DNA of 64,000 nt, taken from NCBI GenBank assembly GCA_030490835.1, contig CM059971.1, forward strand, positions 36,690,012 to 36,754,011. The letters are read 5' to 3'. The notes under the pieces are model-generated. The model had not been told where the DNA came from. It made no database searches and saw only the letters and a program-made list of their open reading frames with translations. The translations under genes were made by a program, and so were the position numbers. Shown one piece after another: positions 20,351 through 31,942 of this stretch; position 1 is the first letter of the stretch, and every line of letters begins with the position of its first letter. This stretch comes from Annona cherimola. Lineage: Eukaryota; Streptophyta; Magnoliopsida; Magnoliales; Annonaceae.

Positions 20351-21690
20351 AATTTTTTAAAATAGCTTTTGTACTATATTTGAAACTTATAATTTTATTA
20401 CAAGTCTTACTTAAAAGTCTAAAATCATGATGGTAACAATATAATTTTTGAAATACATTCATTAAATTTACTATATAATTGATAAATTAAATAAGTTTTT
20501 CTATATTTAAAGAATTTATCTATATTTTTCACTATAAAAGATATGTTATAAAATTTATATTAAACATATATTAGTAATTTGAGCTTGTTTCGAGTACCCA
20601 AACCTTGGACCCTACTCTATTTGAATTGAACTGAGTTTTTTTTTACTTAGAACATACCCTACTCGAATTGAATCAAATATTTTTTACTTGAAACCTACCC
20701 TACTTTATGAGTATAAATTAAGAACATGTCATACCCATGTTAGGGTAGCCAATGGGTTGACCCACAGGTACCTTACCCAAGTTGCTGCCCTACCCTAAAT
20801 GGCTAACATACAATTAATTCTCAACCTAACCAATTAAACAAAAATAGTCCAAACAGCCATCAACCTCACAAAGTCTCAAAGGTTGGCGATCAGGTAGACA
20901 TTTCTTTAGAAGAAGATGCTAAAACCCTCAAACTACCTACTAAACTCCTCTAGCCTAGTACTACATAAATTCAACCCATTGATATTAGCCCAACTAGTGA
21001 ACAAACAACATTGGCCCTCATTCAAACCAATCTAGAGCTTAAAGTCGTAGAGCCTTTCAAGTCAGCCTCGCTAAAAACTTTAAAAGGCAAAACAATTCTA
21101 TTAGAAACTCTCCAAACCCAAACCAATACCACTCTAAACTAAATTTCCATCATTCAGGATGAAATTCCACAAAATAAAATTTCATATCCATAGGCTCTCT
21201 TTCTATGTAATTGAATGATATAAAATTGGTTATTGCAATCACCTCCAATTTTAATATATTGATAATTGATGAAAAATATAATTCAGTCATTGACATATAT
21301 ACATGTCAGCTATTTTTTACTTATCATTTATTATTAATGTATCATTTACTTCTAATGATGATCATAATTGTGTTTTCACTTTAGTATTTATATTTTCAAT
21401 AATTTCTCCTTTATATTCAAAAAATATATTTTATTGACATCATATGTATTATAATGTCATTTATTCGACTATAGATTCATTTTTTTTCGCTTAGTGTGGA
21501 ATAAGGAAAAGGTGCAATCTTATTTACACATTTTTAGAGATTGGAGTATTTAATACAACTTAAACTTCCTAGAAACTATATTTTTATGTAATTGTTTGTA
21601 TTTTATCATTTCTTTTTAACTTTAGCTTTGACATAACATACTAATATTCTTTTACTGCAATTTTTTACTACACTCATCCAAATCACCCTA
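20351..21690. other. Unresolved repeat-like sequence
   Basis: 20580-20790 contains repeated TACCCTACT / AGGGTAG and GGTTGACCCA motifs. Similar motifs in inverse orientation occur at 20270-20340, which suggests a diverged terminal-repeat element. 20800-21180 has a plus-strand frame with few stops (including VGDQVDISLEEDAKTL) that I cannot assign. 21181-21690 is AT-rich with nothing recognised. Confidence 0.3.
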
Positions 21691-21840
21691 TGGATTTGTT
21701 TAGTTGTTATAAAAGTAGGAAAGTGCGAATGAAAAGACTTTTAAAAGATGTAAGAATAATATGATATAATAGAGGTAATGGTTTAGAGTCAAATGAAATA
21801 TATTACTTTGAATAGGATTAGAAATTATTTGAAAATTGGG
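21691..21840. mobile_element. Decayed Tourist-like MITE fragment, copy 3
   Basis: GGATTTGTTTAGTTGTTATAAAAG followed by ATATGATATAATAGAGGTAATG resembles the first 110 bases of the MITE family (GGGTGTGTTTGGTTGG..., GATGTGATATAATAGGAGTAATG). The second half is missing or unrecognisable. Confidence 0.4.
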
Positions 21841-22199
21841 CACAAGACACATTTGCAAGATTCATGTGTTGTTTGATAATTTAAGTATTTATGACAATGG
21901 CTAAAAATGTAGACAAATAAATGAAATTTGTGTATTTGTCAAAAACCAAATTAATCATTTTTTTGCAATAGACGATAAATTCAATAAAAATGGTTCAACT
22001 AAATAAAACCATAGGCATGGTTTTCCTTAGCTTCTTCTGCAAAGATTACTGTATTGACCTCACATTTTTCTACTAGAAAGTTAATTTGTGAAAACCTTTA
22101 TTAGGAACCAAAAATTTTTTATGAGCAAGAAAATTTTCTTGCTTGTAATGATACTTTTACAAAAGAAAATGTTTCTTTACTTGTAGGCAAGGAAAAGTC

Positions 22200-22365
22200 T
22201 CCTTATGATAACACTTTATAATCAAGATAAACTTAGTTACCTAAGCATATAGATCATGAATAATTGGCGACCAAAATTTCTTCTTAGTGATGCAATGTGA
22301 CATATATTGCCAACTATTGGCAACCAAAATTTTCTCTAGTAACTACATTTTAACTTTTTGTAGTG
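22200..22365. mobile_element. Possible CACTA-type terminus
   Basis: The sequence ends ACTTTTTGTAGTG, the reverse of CACTACAAAAAGT, the usual plant CACTA end. Subterminal repeats TTGGCGACCAAAATTTC and TTGGCAACCAAAATTTTC precede it, and GTTGCCAAAAACTAAAAT follows. I did not find the opposite CACTACAA end nearby, so this is a candidate only. Confidence 0.3.
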
Positions 22366-22619
22366 AAATTTAGTTGCCAAAAACTAAAATTTTTGTACTT
22401 GTTTTTAGGAAATTAGTTAATTTAGCTGCCTATAAACATTAGTGTGCTACTTTACTAATTTTTAGATGTTATCATGAATTTGTGAATTGCTAAACACCAA
22501 GAAAACTTATAAAAAGGCTTTTTAATCATATTTTCTTGGGGTTACTTAATGAATTCATTATCACTATTGCTTTTATTTTCTTCAAATTTATTTTTATTCC
22601 TCTTTTAGAAATGATTAAC

Positions 22620-23400
22620 TTGAATAATTTATCTTAAGTGACACCAAATATACATTTTTGGGGTTGAGTTTTAAACAACTTTCTACGGATGGTATGGAAG
22701 ATTTTTATGAAATCAATTATTTCTTCTTTCTTCCTTGGACTTTTGCCACCATCATCGACATATGCTTTTAGATTTATGTCTCCATCCTTTGATTTGTATC
22801 ACTTGCATTTTTAAAGTAAAAGGCATCATCTTATGGTAATAGGTACTTAAATTGTTGATAAAAGAGGTTTCCACCTGATTTTTCTCATGTATATAAATTA
22901 GATGATATCTACAAGGCATATAGGAAACTTAGTCGTTTATAACAAGCAATTAATTGACTACCTGATCAATGTTTGGTAATGAGTAGCTATCTTTTAGGTA
23001 GACTTTGTTTGGAAATATGAAGTGTATAGACATGGATCATTTTCTATTAGACTTCGACACCATAATACATTTGCCAACCAATTAGGTAATATAACTACTT
23101 TATGAATCTTACTTTTTGAAAGCTTTGTGACATCTCTACCTATCACTTGCTTCTTTACTAAGGAGAAGACTCTTCACCTTTATTTGATTTGCTTCCTCTC
23201 CGACTTCATGCATAGATTGTGAGAGATTACTATTAGGTTGATCCTTAACATGTCTATGGGCACCCCAATGACAACATCATTATTCACCTACAAAAATTGG
23301 TCAAGGTTACTCTGCAATTCCTCAAGTAACTTTAGGTTGATTTGAACGGTCTTTTGTTCATCTCCAAGTATTGGTGATATAACTATTAACCTCTCACTCT
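22620..23400 (-). pseudogene. Decayed Tat-type Ty3/gypsy reverse transcriptase
   Basis: On the minus strand, DSYSLPNIDQV (about 22975-23005), YHKMMPFTLK (about 22815-22845) and AYVDD (about 22750-22770) occur in the order of reverse transcriptase motifs. The wording (SLPNIDQ) is typical of the Tat clade. Frames change between motifs and stops are frequent. The flank at 23400 is cut by the old Sirevirus. No LTR is attached. Confidence 0.65.
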
Positions 23401-23416
23401 GTCTCTTTTGTGAATA

Positions 23417-24923
23417 TGAGAATGTTTTTAATAATAATTTCGTCTATATTCTAATGATTAATAAGCATACGTGTGTAAATGAAATCAATAAATAAATGAA
23501 GAATAAAAGTCACAAACAAAGGAATTGAAGGTTCAAAGCAATCATTTACAAGTTACGAAGCCCAAAAAACTCATATTTTAGCATTGGATTTGAGATTGGT
23601 CTCATCCTTGGGATCAATCTCAACAATCATACCGATATCCAGTGTACTAGGCAACTAATTAGAAATTAAGAATGAGACCATTTTCGTAACATTATTTTCA
23701 AGAATGAGATTGATTTAAAAGTATTTCAAGTTGCTATATAAAGTTCAAGCTTAAAAGTGAAATCGATTTTTACAAGTAAGATCGAGTCATAATATCAATG
23801 TGGCATGTGAGATGAATTTCAAAAGGAGGTAGAGATCTAAAAGTTATGGAACTTTGAGTGAGAGATCAAATCACTACATTGATTTGGAAGATGAAATGGA
23901 TCTTAAAAGGTGGCACAAAAGAATCTTAAGGGTGACATCAATCTTAAATGTGAGATCAATCTTATCCATCGATATCAGAAGTGAGATAGACTTCAAGATA
24001 TGAAGATGGAGGAGCACAAGGTTCTAATCAATTTCAGCACGAATATTAGTTTTACCAAATCAATCACAATAATGAAATCAATCTAAGGACTATCGAGAAG
24101 ACAAAGTTGAAGGAATATAGCCTTTAAAGATTGAAAATATGGAGCGAGATCCATCCAAGCTTTGATCTCAACTTCAATCTGAATGAGATAGATCAATAAA
24201 TTTGAACGTTGGTCATTAAATGAGCAACATCAATCTTGCAACAGTCTTAAACCTTCTTAAAGCATAAATAACATGATTTAATGAGTGAGAGAGGTTACTT
24301 AGAGCACTTATTAAGCACTTACCTTTCTTACTTTCAAGAATTTAAATATTCTATTCCAACTGAAGGAAGCTTTGAGTATCTGTTCTTCAAGTGAAGCATT
24401 CAATCTCATTTTATTCTACTACATCACTCGCAAGGTTTCTAGATTTCCATCGATTTGCACTTATAAAGTGTAGTTATTCTAAATTTCTTTATATTTGTGT
24501 TTACCTTAGTTTAGTGTTAGAGACGAAGTTCAAGAAGAAGTTGAAGTTAATATTAGTTGGAGCAGTACCCACTAATCACTTGCTTAGTCATACTATGCCC
24601 CCTAGAGCTTAAAATTTAAAAGAGAGTTGAGATTGATTTGTATCATAATGTAAATGGTGGATCCTAAGACACAAAAGATACGTTTCTAAAAGAGCAAAGT
24701 AGGAAGGTCGTTCGAATCACTATAAAATCTTTATGTCTACTTTGTATGCTTGTTCGCATGTTTATTTGCATTTATCTTACTATATTGAATCCCTCTCTAT
24801 CTAGCTTGATAAAGTTTCATGATTGAAGATTAAGCTTAACAAGAGTTTGAGTTAAGTACTAAATATTTTTAATAACCCAATTCAACCCTTTCCTTTTGAA
24901 TTTTTATTAAATTGGGACCAATA
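23417..24923 (+). repeat. 5' LTR of the old Sirevirus
   Basis: It starts near TGAGAATGT and ends TTGGGACCAATA just before the primer site. Its last 400 bases are clearly homologous to the young Sirevirus LTR (TATGCCCCCTAGAGCTTAAAAT, AACCCAATTCAACCC). Its interior carries many GAGATCGATYT / GATCAATCTCA dyads in place of the AAGTCGACTT dyads of the young family. The exact first base is uncertain. Confidence 0.7.
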
Positions 24924-24925
24924 AG

Positions 24926-24937
24926 TGGAATCAAAGT
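24926..24937 (+). other. Decayed primer binding site (initiator tRNA-Met)
   Basis: TGGAATCAAAGT sits two bases after the LTR end, against TGGTATCAGAGC in the young element: three changes. It is immediately followed by the inserted LTR copy E. Confidence 0.75.
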
Positions 24938-24941
24938 AGAT

Positions 24942-26058
24942 TGATAACTCTATAAAAATAGAGTTATCAACGCTCATTTTGTACTTAGCTTGGATACTAG
25001 TTTAAGAGAAACATGTAAATTTGCATATGTTTTGCATTAGTTTTCATCGTTTATGTGGTTCTTGGGTCTTGTGTGGTTTTCATGCATTTTAAGTTGCATC
25101 TAGTTAGAATTCCTCTCATTTTGATTGTTTTAATTGCATTAGATTATTTAGGAATGCATATTTATTTTTGCTTTGTGTTGTAGGAAAATGAGAGTAATTC
25201 CCATGCAAATTCAAGGCAAAAAGAGGATGAAATGAGAAAAATCACTTAAAGATATCAAAAGAGCAATGTTGTCTCTAGCATGCTTGTGGCCACAGCCACC
25301 AGTCCACTGCCTTAAGAAGAGATGCGCTGTCCACCTGTCCAGGAGCTCTGCGGCGCGGCCACGGAGGTAATGTGTGAAAATTTTTACATGTGTGAAGCTT
25401 CAAATGCAAGAAGGTATAAATATATCTTTTAAGGATTCAAGAACATAACTTTTAGGGCTCGTGGCTGCTGTGTGTAGAGGAGAAAAACATAGGCTTCAAG
25501 ACAAGGAGAGAAGAGCAAGTGGAGAACAAGCTATTTACTGCAATCAATAGAGTTTCATCTCCTCTTTTTCTTTCTCTTCTCATTTTTGTTATTCTCCTTG
25601 TTTCGAATGATTGTAAATTGATTTTGAAGAAATTTAAGATCATGTTTATGGGCTCAATCTTCCAGTGGTGGAAGTACGGATGATTTAACATTATAGACTA
25701 TGTTAGTTTGGTTTCCCTATGCTTGAATGATAAAATAGTTGTGTTGTGACTTTGGTTGCATGAGATTACCCTTATATATCATGCTTAATGCATTTACAAG
25801 CCTTTTAATCTTGTAGATTGATTGAATTTCAGATTTATGCTTGGAAAGTAGGATATGAATGAGATCTATATATAAGGCACAGTTTGCTATCTACTTGTAC
25901 TAGTTGGATGCTAATATGGACAGAAATATAACTATTAACCGCGTGTAATCATGATTACGATATGTGGTTATTAACCTTGTTTTACTTGGTTGCATGAGAA
26001 CGTAACAATTAACTAAAACTTGGTTAGGTTTGTATGTGTTCGAAGATATATATGAATA
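24942..26058 (+). mobile_element. LTR copy E, Athila/Tat-like family, 3' truncated
   Basis: It starts TGATAACTCTATAAAAATAGAGTTATCA, which holds a perfect 10-bp inverted repeat with a 6-base loop. It follows the family sequence to ATATATGAATATACA, then stops about 320 bases short of the normal end and is replaced by unrelated sequence. The truncation coincides with loss of the first half of the old Sirevirus gag, so a single deletion may explain both. Confidence 0.75.
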
Positions 26059-26210
26059 TACACCGCTGACTGAATGCACCCGGGCGCATTTTACCCTTTT
26101 ATTTTTTTAAAATTTTTATATAATTGTTAATTTAGGTGTATTTAATATGTGTATCAATTTTCACTATTTTTGGAGATTTTTAGATATTTATTTTAGATTT
26201 TTTAAAATCA
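26059..26210. mobile_element. Fragment related to the foldback repeat at 720-1015
   Basis: TTTAGGTGTATTTAATATGTGTATCAATTTTCACTATTTTTGGAGATTTTTAGATAT parallels 765-830. Only one arm and part of the centre are seen. It begins after GCACCCGGGCGCATTTTACCC. Confidence 0.4.
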
Positions 26211-26214
26211 GTGG

Positions 26215-29200
26215 CATTTTCGTAACTTCGATTTGACTTTTAGATGAAAACTTGCAAGAAGAGGAAAGGACAATAACTCTTTTAAAGCATTCTAGGAAAG
26301 TGAGAAGAACAAGAAGAAGGGAAGTAGAGAACCCACCAAATGCTTCACATATGGTGGAGTGGGATACATAGAGGCTTAATGTCTCACTCCAAACAACCAC
26401 AAGCTAAAGAAAAGCCAAGAAAAGAAAGAAAGAAGCAAAAAAGAGAAGAATTATAAGAGACCACCCAAATAAAAAACTAGAGGGATGTATGATAATGAGA
26501 AACCATTATCTTTAAGCAATTTCTCTGGTGATATAGAGTTATGTTCTAAATTTTATCATTCTATATCTCACTCTATCTCATCTTCATTATGTGAATGTGA
26601 TATAGTGCAATGTTAGAAAAGCATTAACAAGCCCATAATGCTCAATATGTTGAAATTAAAGAGTCTGACATTAGTACATAAAGAAAAAATAATGCAATGC
26701 CACAGTCATTGTGAATAGAAAACTGGATGAAAGAACAAATTTCTAGTAAAAGAAATGAGGGGATTAACATAAGAACTAAATATGTTAAAAAGGAGAACCA
26801 AACTTTAAATAAGTTATTGACTAGGTTCTCATACCCAATTGAGAATGTTCACAAGTTCTTGAAATGACAACTCAAACAAGTAAACTTGGATACCGATCAT
26901 ATAAAGTAGGGGAGTGCAACAACATAAAGGCCCCAACTTGGGTCAAGCCATCTACTAATACATGTATGAAAGGAGTTTCATATCACTCTCATAGGCTTGT
27001 TAGGAGATTTTATGGGTGAGAAAGCCTAACTGGTTACTAAAAGGACACATGGAGTGCTCCCTAAAGGATCTATAATCTTTATAATTTTTGCGACAAGTTT
27101 GGTCATAACGTCTATTAATGCAAAGGCAAGAAATTGCATAAAGGAGGAGCTAAATTAGTTTGGATGCTAAAAAGCATTTCCTATGTTGCATATAGGAGAG
27201 AAGCCTTAGGCTTTGTTACTAGCATTGATGGACCCAAGTATTGAGTACCTAAATAGTAATCAAAACGTTAATTTGTGTTTTAGGTATGCCCCTAAAGTAG
27301 CAGTAAGCAATATATGGTTCATAGGCAGTCTAAGACACATGATAGGCACCATTCAATATCTTGAAGTCATGTAATAGAGGTTCTATTATTTGGAAACGAT
27401 AAAAAAGTAAAATTTGTTTGTAAAGATAAAATTTTTATTTTGCAAATGCATGTGTTGAAGATGTCTTATTTATAAATGGTTTTAAACACAACTTATTGAG
27501 TATTAGTCAACTTTGTAATAATTTATATAAAATTATGTTTGAATCATCTTGATATAATGTACTATAGGAAGAGCATATTAGTCGAGTAGTAAAAGATATG
27601 AAAATGTATATTTCGTTTTGCATAGATGAGCTCATTAAAAAAATGTTTAATAGCCGAGGACAATGATCTACGAGTTTGGCATAAAAGACTTGTTCACATT
27701 AAAATGTCAAAAATCAAAACATGTTGAAAAAAAAGCTTAATTGAAGGACTTCCTAAGCTCAAGCATGATAAGGATAAAATCTAAAAATCATAACAAGTAT
27801 CCAAATAGCATAAAACATCATTTTTCCCAAGAACGAAGTCACAACATCTAAGCTATTTGAATTGCTACACATTAATCTTTGTAGGTCACTGGATATTTTG
27901 AGTCTTGAAGAAAACCACTATGTGTTTATGATTGTGGGCGATTTGTCTAGGTTCACTTGGGTGATGCTTTTAACTACCAAGGATGAAAATTTCTCAATAT
28001 TTTCTAACTTTCAAAATTGGTGTAAAATAAAAAAATAAATCATAATCATTTCAATTAGAATTGATCATGGTGATGAATTTGAAAACAAAATATTCATTAA
28101 ATTTTGTAATGGGAAAGGACTTCACAATATATTTTCTAAACTAAGGACTTTACAACAAAATGGTGTTGTTTAAAGCAAAAATAGAATTATACAAGAAATG
28201 ACTAGAACTATGTTTAATAAAAGTCAATTATTCAAAATATTATAGGAGAAGTAGGTAATACAACTTGTTTTATACTTTACTATGTACTTGTTAGAGGTAT
28301 CCTTAAGAAGGCAACATAGGAGCTATGAAAAGGTAAAAGACAAAATATTATCTACTTTCATGTTTTTAGTTGCACATGCTATGTGTTAAATAATGAAAAA
28401 GATAGCCTTGTTAAATTAGAAGTGAAGAGTGATGAACTATCTTTCTTAATTATTCATTCAATAGCAAAATATTTAGAGTTTACAATAATACAACACAAAT
28501 AATTGAGGAATTTATTCCTATTGCATTTGATGAATTTGTTTAATCTCAAAAAAGAAAAATAAACGCAGTGATGTAGAAATAATATAAAATAAAATAGAGA
28601 AGCTACAAGTGAAAAATTAAAGGAGAGAGAAATCAAAGAAAATTAAGAACCATGAAGAATAATGCTAAAGGTATGTGAAAGTAATATTTTATACAAACCA
28701 CCCTTTGATATAAAGCTTAAACATGATTACCCTATAGATGAAGTGATTAAAAAGAACATGATAGTGTAAAAATTAGGGGATCAATACAAAATGTGAGTGG
28801 AAATTTCAATTCATTTCGAATTCTGAACTCAATACCATTAAACAAGCTCTAGGGGGATAAAAATTGAACTATTTCAATACAAGAAGAGCTTAATCAATTT
28901 TAAAAAATAAATTACGAAAAATTATTTTTAAACCAAAAAAATCATCTAATTATAGGAAGTAAATAAGTATTTAGGAACAAACTTGACGAAAGTAGGTTAG
29001 TAATTTGAAATAAAGAAATATTGATAGTTAAGGAATATTTCGAAGAAGAGAATTGATTTTAAAGAGCCTTATGCATTAACAACTAAATTAGAAGCTATAA
29101 GAATGTTGATTGCTTTTATATCACGCATGAATTTTAAACTATTTTAAATAGATGTCAAAATGTATTTTTTAATGTTATATTAATAAAGGATTTTATGTTG

Positions 29201-30244
29201 AACAATTTTCTAGTTTCGAGGAGAATGATCATTCTAATATTTTAAACAAGATCCCAGATTTTTTATGAAAGGCTTATATGCTACTAATTGATCATGACTT
29301 TAAAAGAGAAAAAGTTGATATAATACTATTTATTAACATTGGAATTTTTGAAAAAAAATTGATTACTATAACATCTTTGTTAGTGCAAATTTATATAAAC
29401 AACATAATTTTTAGTGCCACTAATGAAATTTTTGCAAGAAATTTTCTAATAAGTTAATGCAAGCCAAGTTTGAAGTGACCATAATGGGAGAGTTGAACTT
29501 TTAACTAGGATTGCAAATTAAGTAAAGTGAAGATGACATCTACCTAAGTTAGTCCAATTATATTAAAGATATGTTCAAGAAGTTTGTGATAAAAGATTGT
29601 TAAGAAATTGTAACACCAATGAGTTCTACCATCAACTTGGATAAGAATAAGAAAGGTAAAGCTACTGATTGACATGTCTATCATTTTATGATATGATCAC
29701 TATTATATTTGACTATATCTACATTGGATATATTATTTAATATATGCATGTGTGCTAAATTTTAGTCAAGTCCTAAAGAGTTACATACGACTGCAATGAA
29801 AAGAATTTTCAAATATCTTATTGGAACATAAAATTTTAGATTGTGGCATCCAAAAAAATTATCTCTTGATCTTATCGGATACTCTAATGCTAATTTTTCT
29901 AGATATAAAGTAGACAAAAAGAGCATAAGTGAAACTTTCTAATTTCTTGAAAACATGCTTGTATCTTCATTTTCAAGAAAAGAAATTAATATGGCTTTTT
30001 CCATTGCCTTGGCTAAATATATAGCAGCTAAAAGTTGTTGTGCCCAACTCTTTTGAATAAAATAATAATTATGTAATTATGGATTGGGCTACAGATACAT
30101 TTTAATTAGGTGTGACACACACAAGTGCAATAACTTTAACAAAAATTATGGTGCTACATTCATGCACCAAACATCACTAATAATTAATTAGTGGATATAT
30201 TCACTAAACATCTTCCTATATAACAATTTTACAAAATTAGAAGG
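26215..30244 (+). pseudogene. Old Sirevirus gag-pol remnant
   Basis: In order: a decayed gag end with KCFTYGGVGYIEA-like zinc knuckle (about 26330-26380); a protease region near 27310-27345 (SNIWFIGSLRHMIG); integrase around 27660-28220 (VWHKRLVHIKMSK, HGDEFENK, NGVV); reverse transcriptase around 28990-29640 (YINNIIFSATNE replaces the usual YVDD box); and RNase H around 29860-30240 (GYSNANFS, ALAKYIAA). Stops and shifts are dense. It was an enzyme set for copying its RNA and inserting the DNA; it cannot be functional now. Coding continues for a few codons after the solo LTR at 31943. Confidence 0.8.
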
Positions 30245-31937
30245 TGTTGGTCCCAAGTTAATGACAATTACCCAAGAGGGGAGGGATGAATTGAGTATTT
30301 AAAATTTTTCAACTTAAACAAAAATTTTACCTCGGATTAATCTAGTCCCCTTTATGAAGAAACAAATGGAGAGCAATATAGTACTGAGAGCAGAAATAAA
30401 AATCAACAAGCAAGATTTTATAGTGGTTCGGGCAACCTTCCCTACTCCACTCTTCCAAGCTTACACCTCTTGTGACTCGGGTTCCACTATGTATTTCACA
30501 AATACAACTAGAGCCACTGCTCTCTTCTAGATTCCAGCTCTAGGGGGCATCAACAATTCATAGCACAAGTAGGTGACGAGTTCCACTCCAATCACACTCT
30601 ACTTTGCTTACACTTGATCTTAGTTACCCAAACTAAATCAAGTTCAATACAGTAAGAAAAAGTTAAAGAAAGTTTCTACATATTACTGATGTGTAGAGGC
30701 AGATTTGGCACAGAGAAGAACTTGTACAGAAGTATTAATGATTTAGCAAGCAGCTCTTGGCAGTTCGAAAGCAGAGTTCTTCTTCTATATGATGACTTGA
30801 TCACTTAATGCTCTTAGAGATGGGAGTTGTGCTCAATCAATGAATTCTCAGCTACCCTCCATGTTCATATTGAATGTCTTTTATAAATATTGAGGGAATC
30901 CGAACGTTTGGAAGTAGGTGGCGCACATTTAATGTGCCAACGTTCGAAAAATTTCCAACCGTTGCGACCCAAGTCGCAGGTGGAGTCGACGTCGGGTGCG
31001 ACTTCGCCCAAGTCGCAGATGAAGTCGACTTTGGGTGCAACTTCGGCTGTCCGTAACTTCTTCAAGTTCCAGTCTAGGTCGACTTGGTCCTCGACTTGAC
31101 CCAAGTCGCAGGTGAAGTCGACTTCGGGTGCGACTTCACTTCCTCAGCTTGCTAGTTAAACTTGAAATTCTTTGGAATGACTTTCTTGCTTGAATTTCTT
31201 CATGTTTGATTGTTCTTCAACCATTTTATATTACTTAAGACTCTTTATGATTCTTCTATCTTCAAAGAAAAATATTTGATTCCATGTCTTGAGTCTTGAG
31301 TCTTGGAATGCATGGAAGATGTCTGAGTATGTGTTCATAATCCAACATGATGGATTCATGCAACCCTGCTTGCTTTGGTCTTCATTTGATCTTCATTTGA
31401 TCCAAGTTGAGTGTTTGAGTCGACTTGGCCTTCATTTTCACTCGAGTCTAGCATTGAATCGACTTGTTCTGCAAGTTCCGTACTGAAGTCGAAGCTGGAG
31501 TCGACTTGGTCTGCGACTTCACCCAAGTCGCATGCGGAGTCGACTTGGGATGCGACTTCGGCAGCTCTCGTTCTCAATTTCAACTCTGGACAGAAAATCA
31601 TGGTTGAAGTCGATGCTGGAGTCGACTTGGTCTGCGACTTCACCCAAGTCGCATGCGGAGTCGACTTCGTTTGCGACTTCAGTAGCTTTGCTCCCCGATT
31701 TCAATGTTGGACGAAAAATGTCACTTGAAGTCGCTGCTGGAGTCGACTTGGGAATCGACTTGGCCTAAGTCGATGCCTGAGTCGACTTGGAAATCGACTT
31801 AACCTGTCATGCTTCATTTTCTTCATTTGTATATCCTTGAATCATCTTCACAAACATGTTAGTAACCAAAATTTACTCAAATTGATTTGTTAATCATCAA
31901 AATATAGACTTGGCTTATTTTCCACATGTTTCCAACA
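30245..31937 (-). mobile_element. Solo LTR of the young Sirevirus family
   Basis: On the plus strand it begins TGTTGGTCCCAAGTTAATG and ends ATGTTTCCAACA, the reverse complement of the LTR at 56090-57667. It is flanked by perfect GAAGG duplications (30240-30244, 31938-31942). Removing it brings the two parts of the old Sirevirus RNase H end together. Because it points opposite to that element it cannot be its 3' LTR. Length is 1693 bp; a 121-bp tandem repeat at 31494-31790 contributes to the excess over 1578 bp. Confidence 0.9.
31494..31790. repeat. 121-bp tandem repeat of palindromic modules
   Basis: GCTGGAGTCGACTTGG recurs at 31494, 31615 and 31736. The first two copies also share CTGCGACTTCACCCAAGTCGCATGCGGAGTCGACTT. 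Each copy contains the nested dyad AAGTCGCA ... AGTCGACTT ... TGCGACTT. Confidence 0.85.
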
Positions 31938-31942
31938 GAAGG

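Noticed and set aside
30852..31768. Several overlapping frames rich in VDS/EVD repeats
   Set aside because: Same cause as above, in the solo Sirevirus LTR.
30245..31937. 3' LTR of the old Sirevirus
   Set aside because: Opposite orientation, own GAAGG target duplication, and the old element's RNase H end and true 3' LTR continue beyond it.
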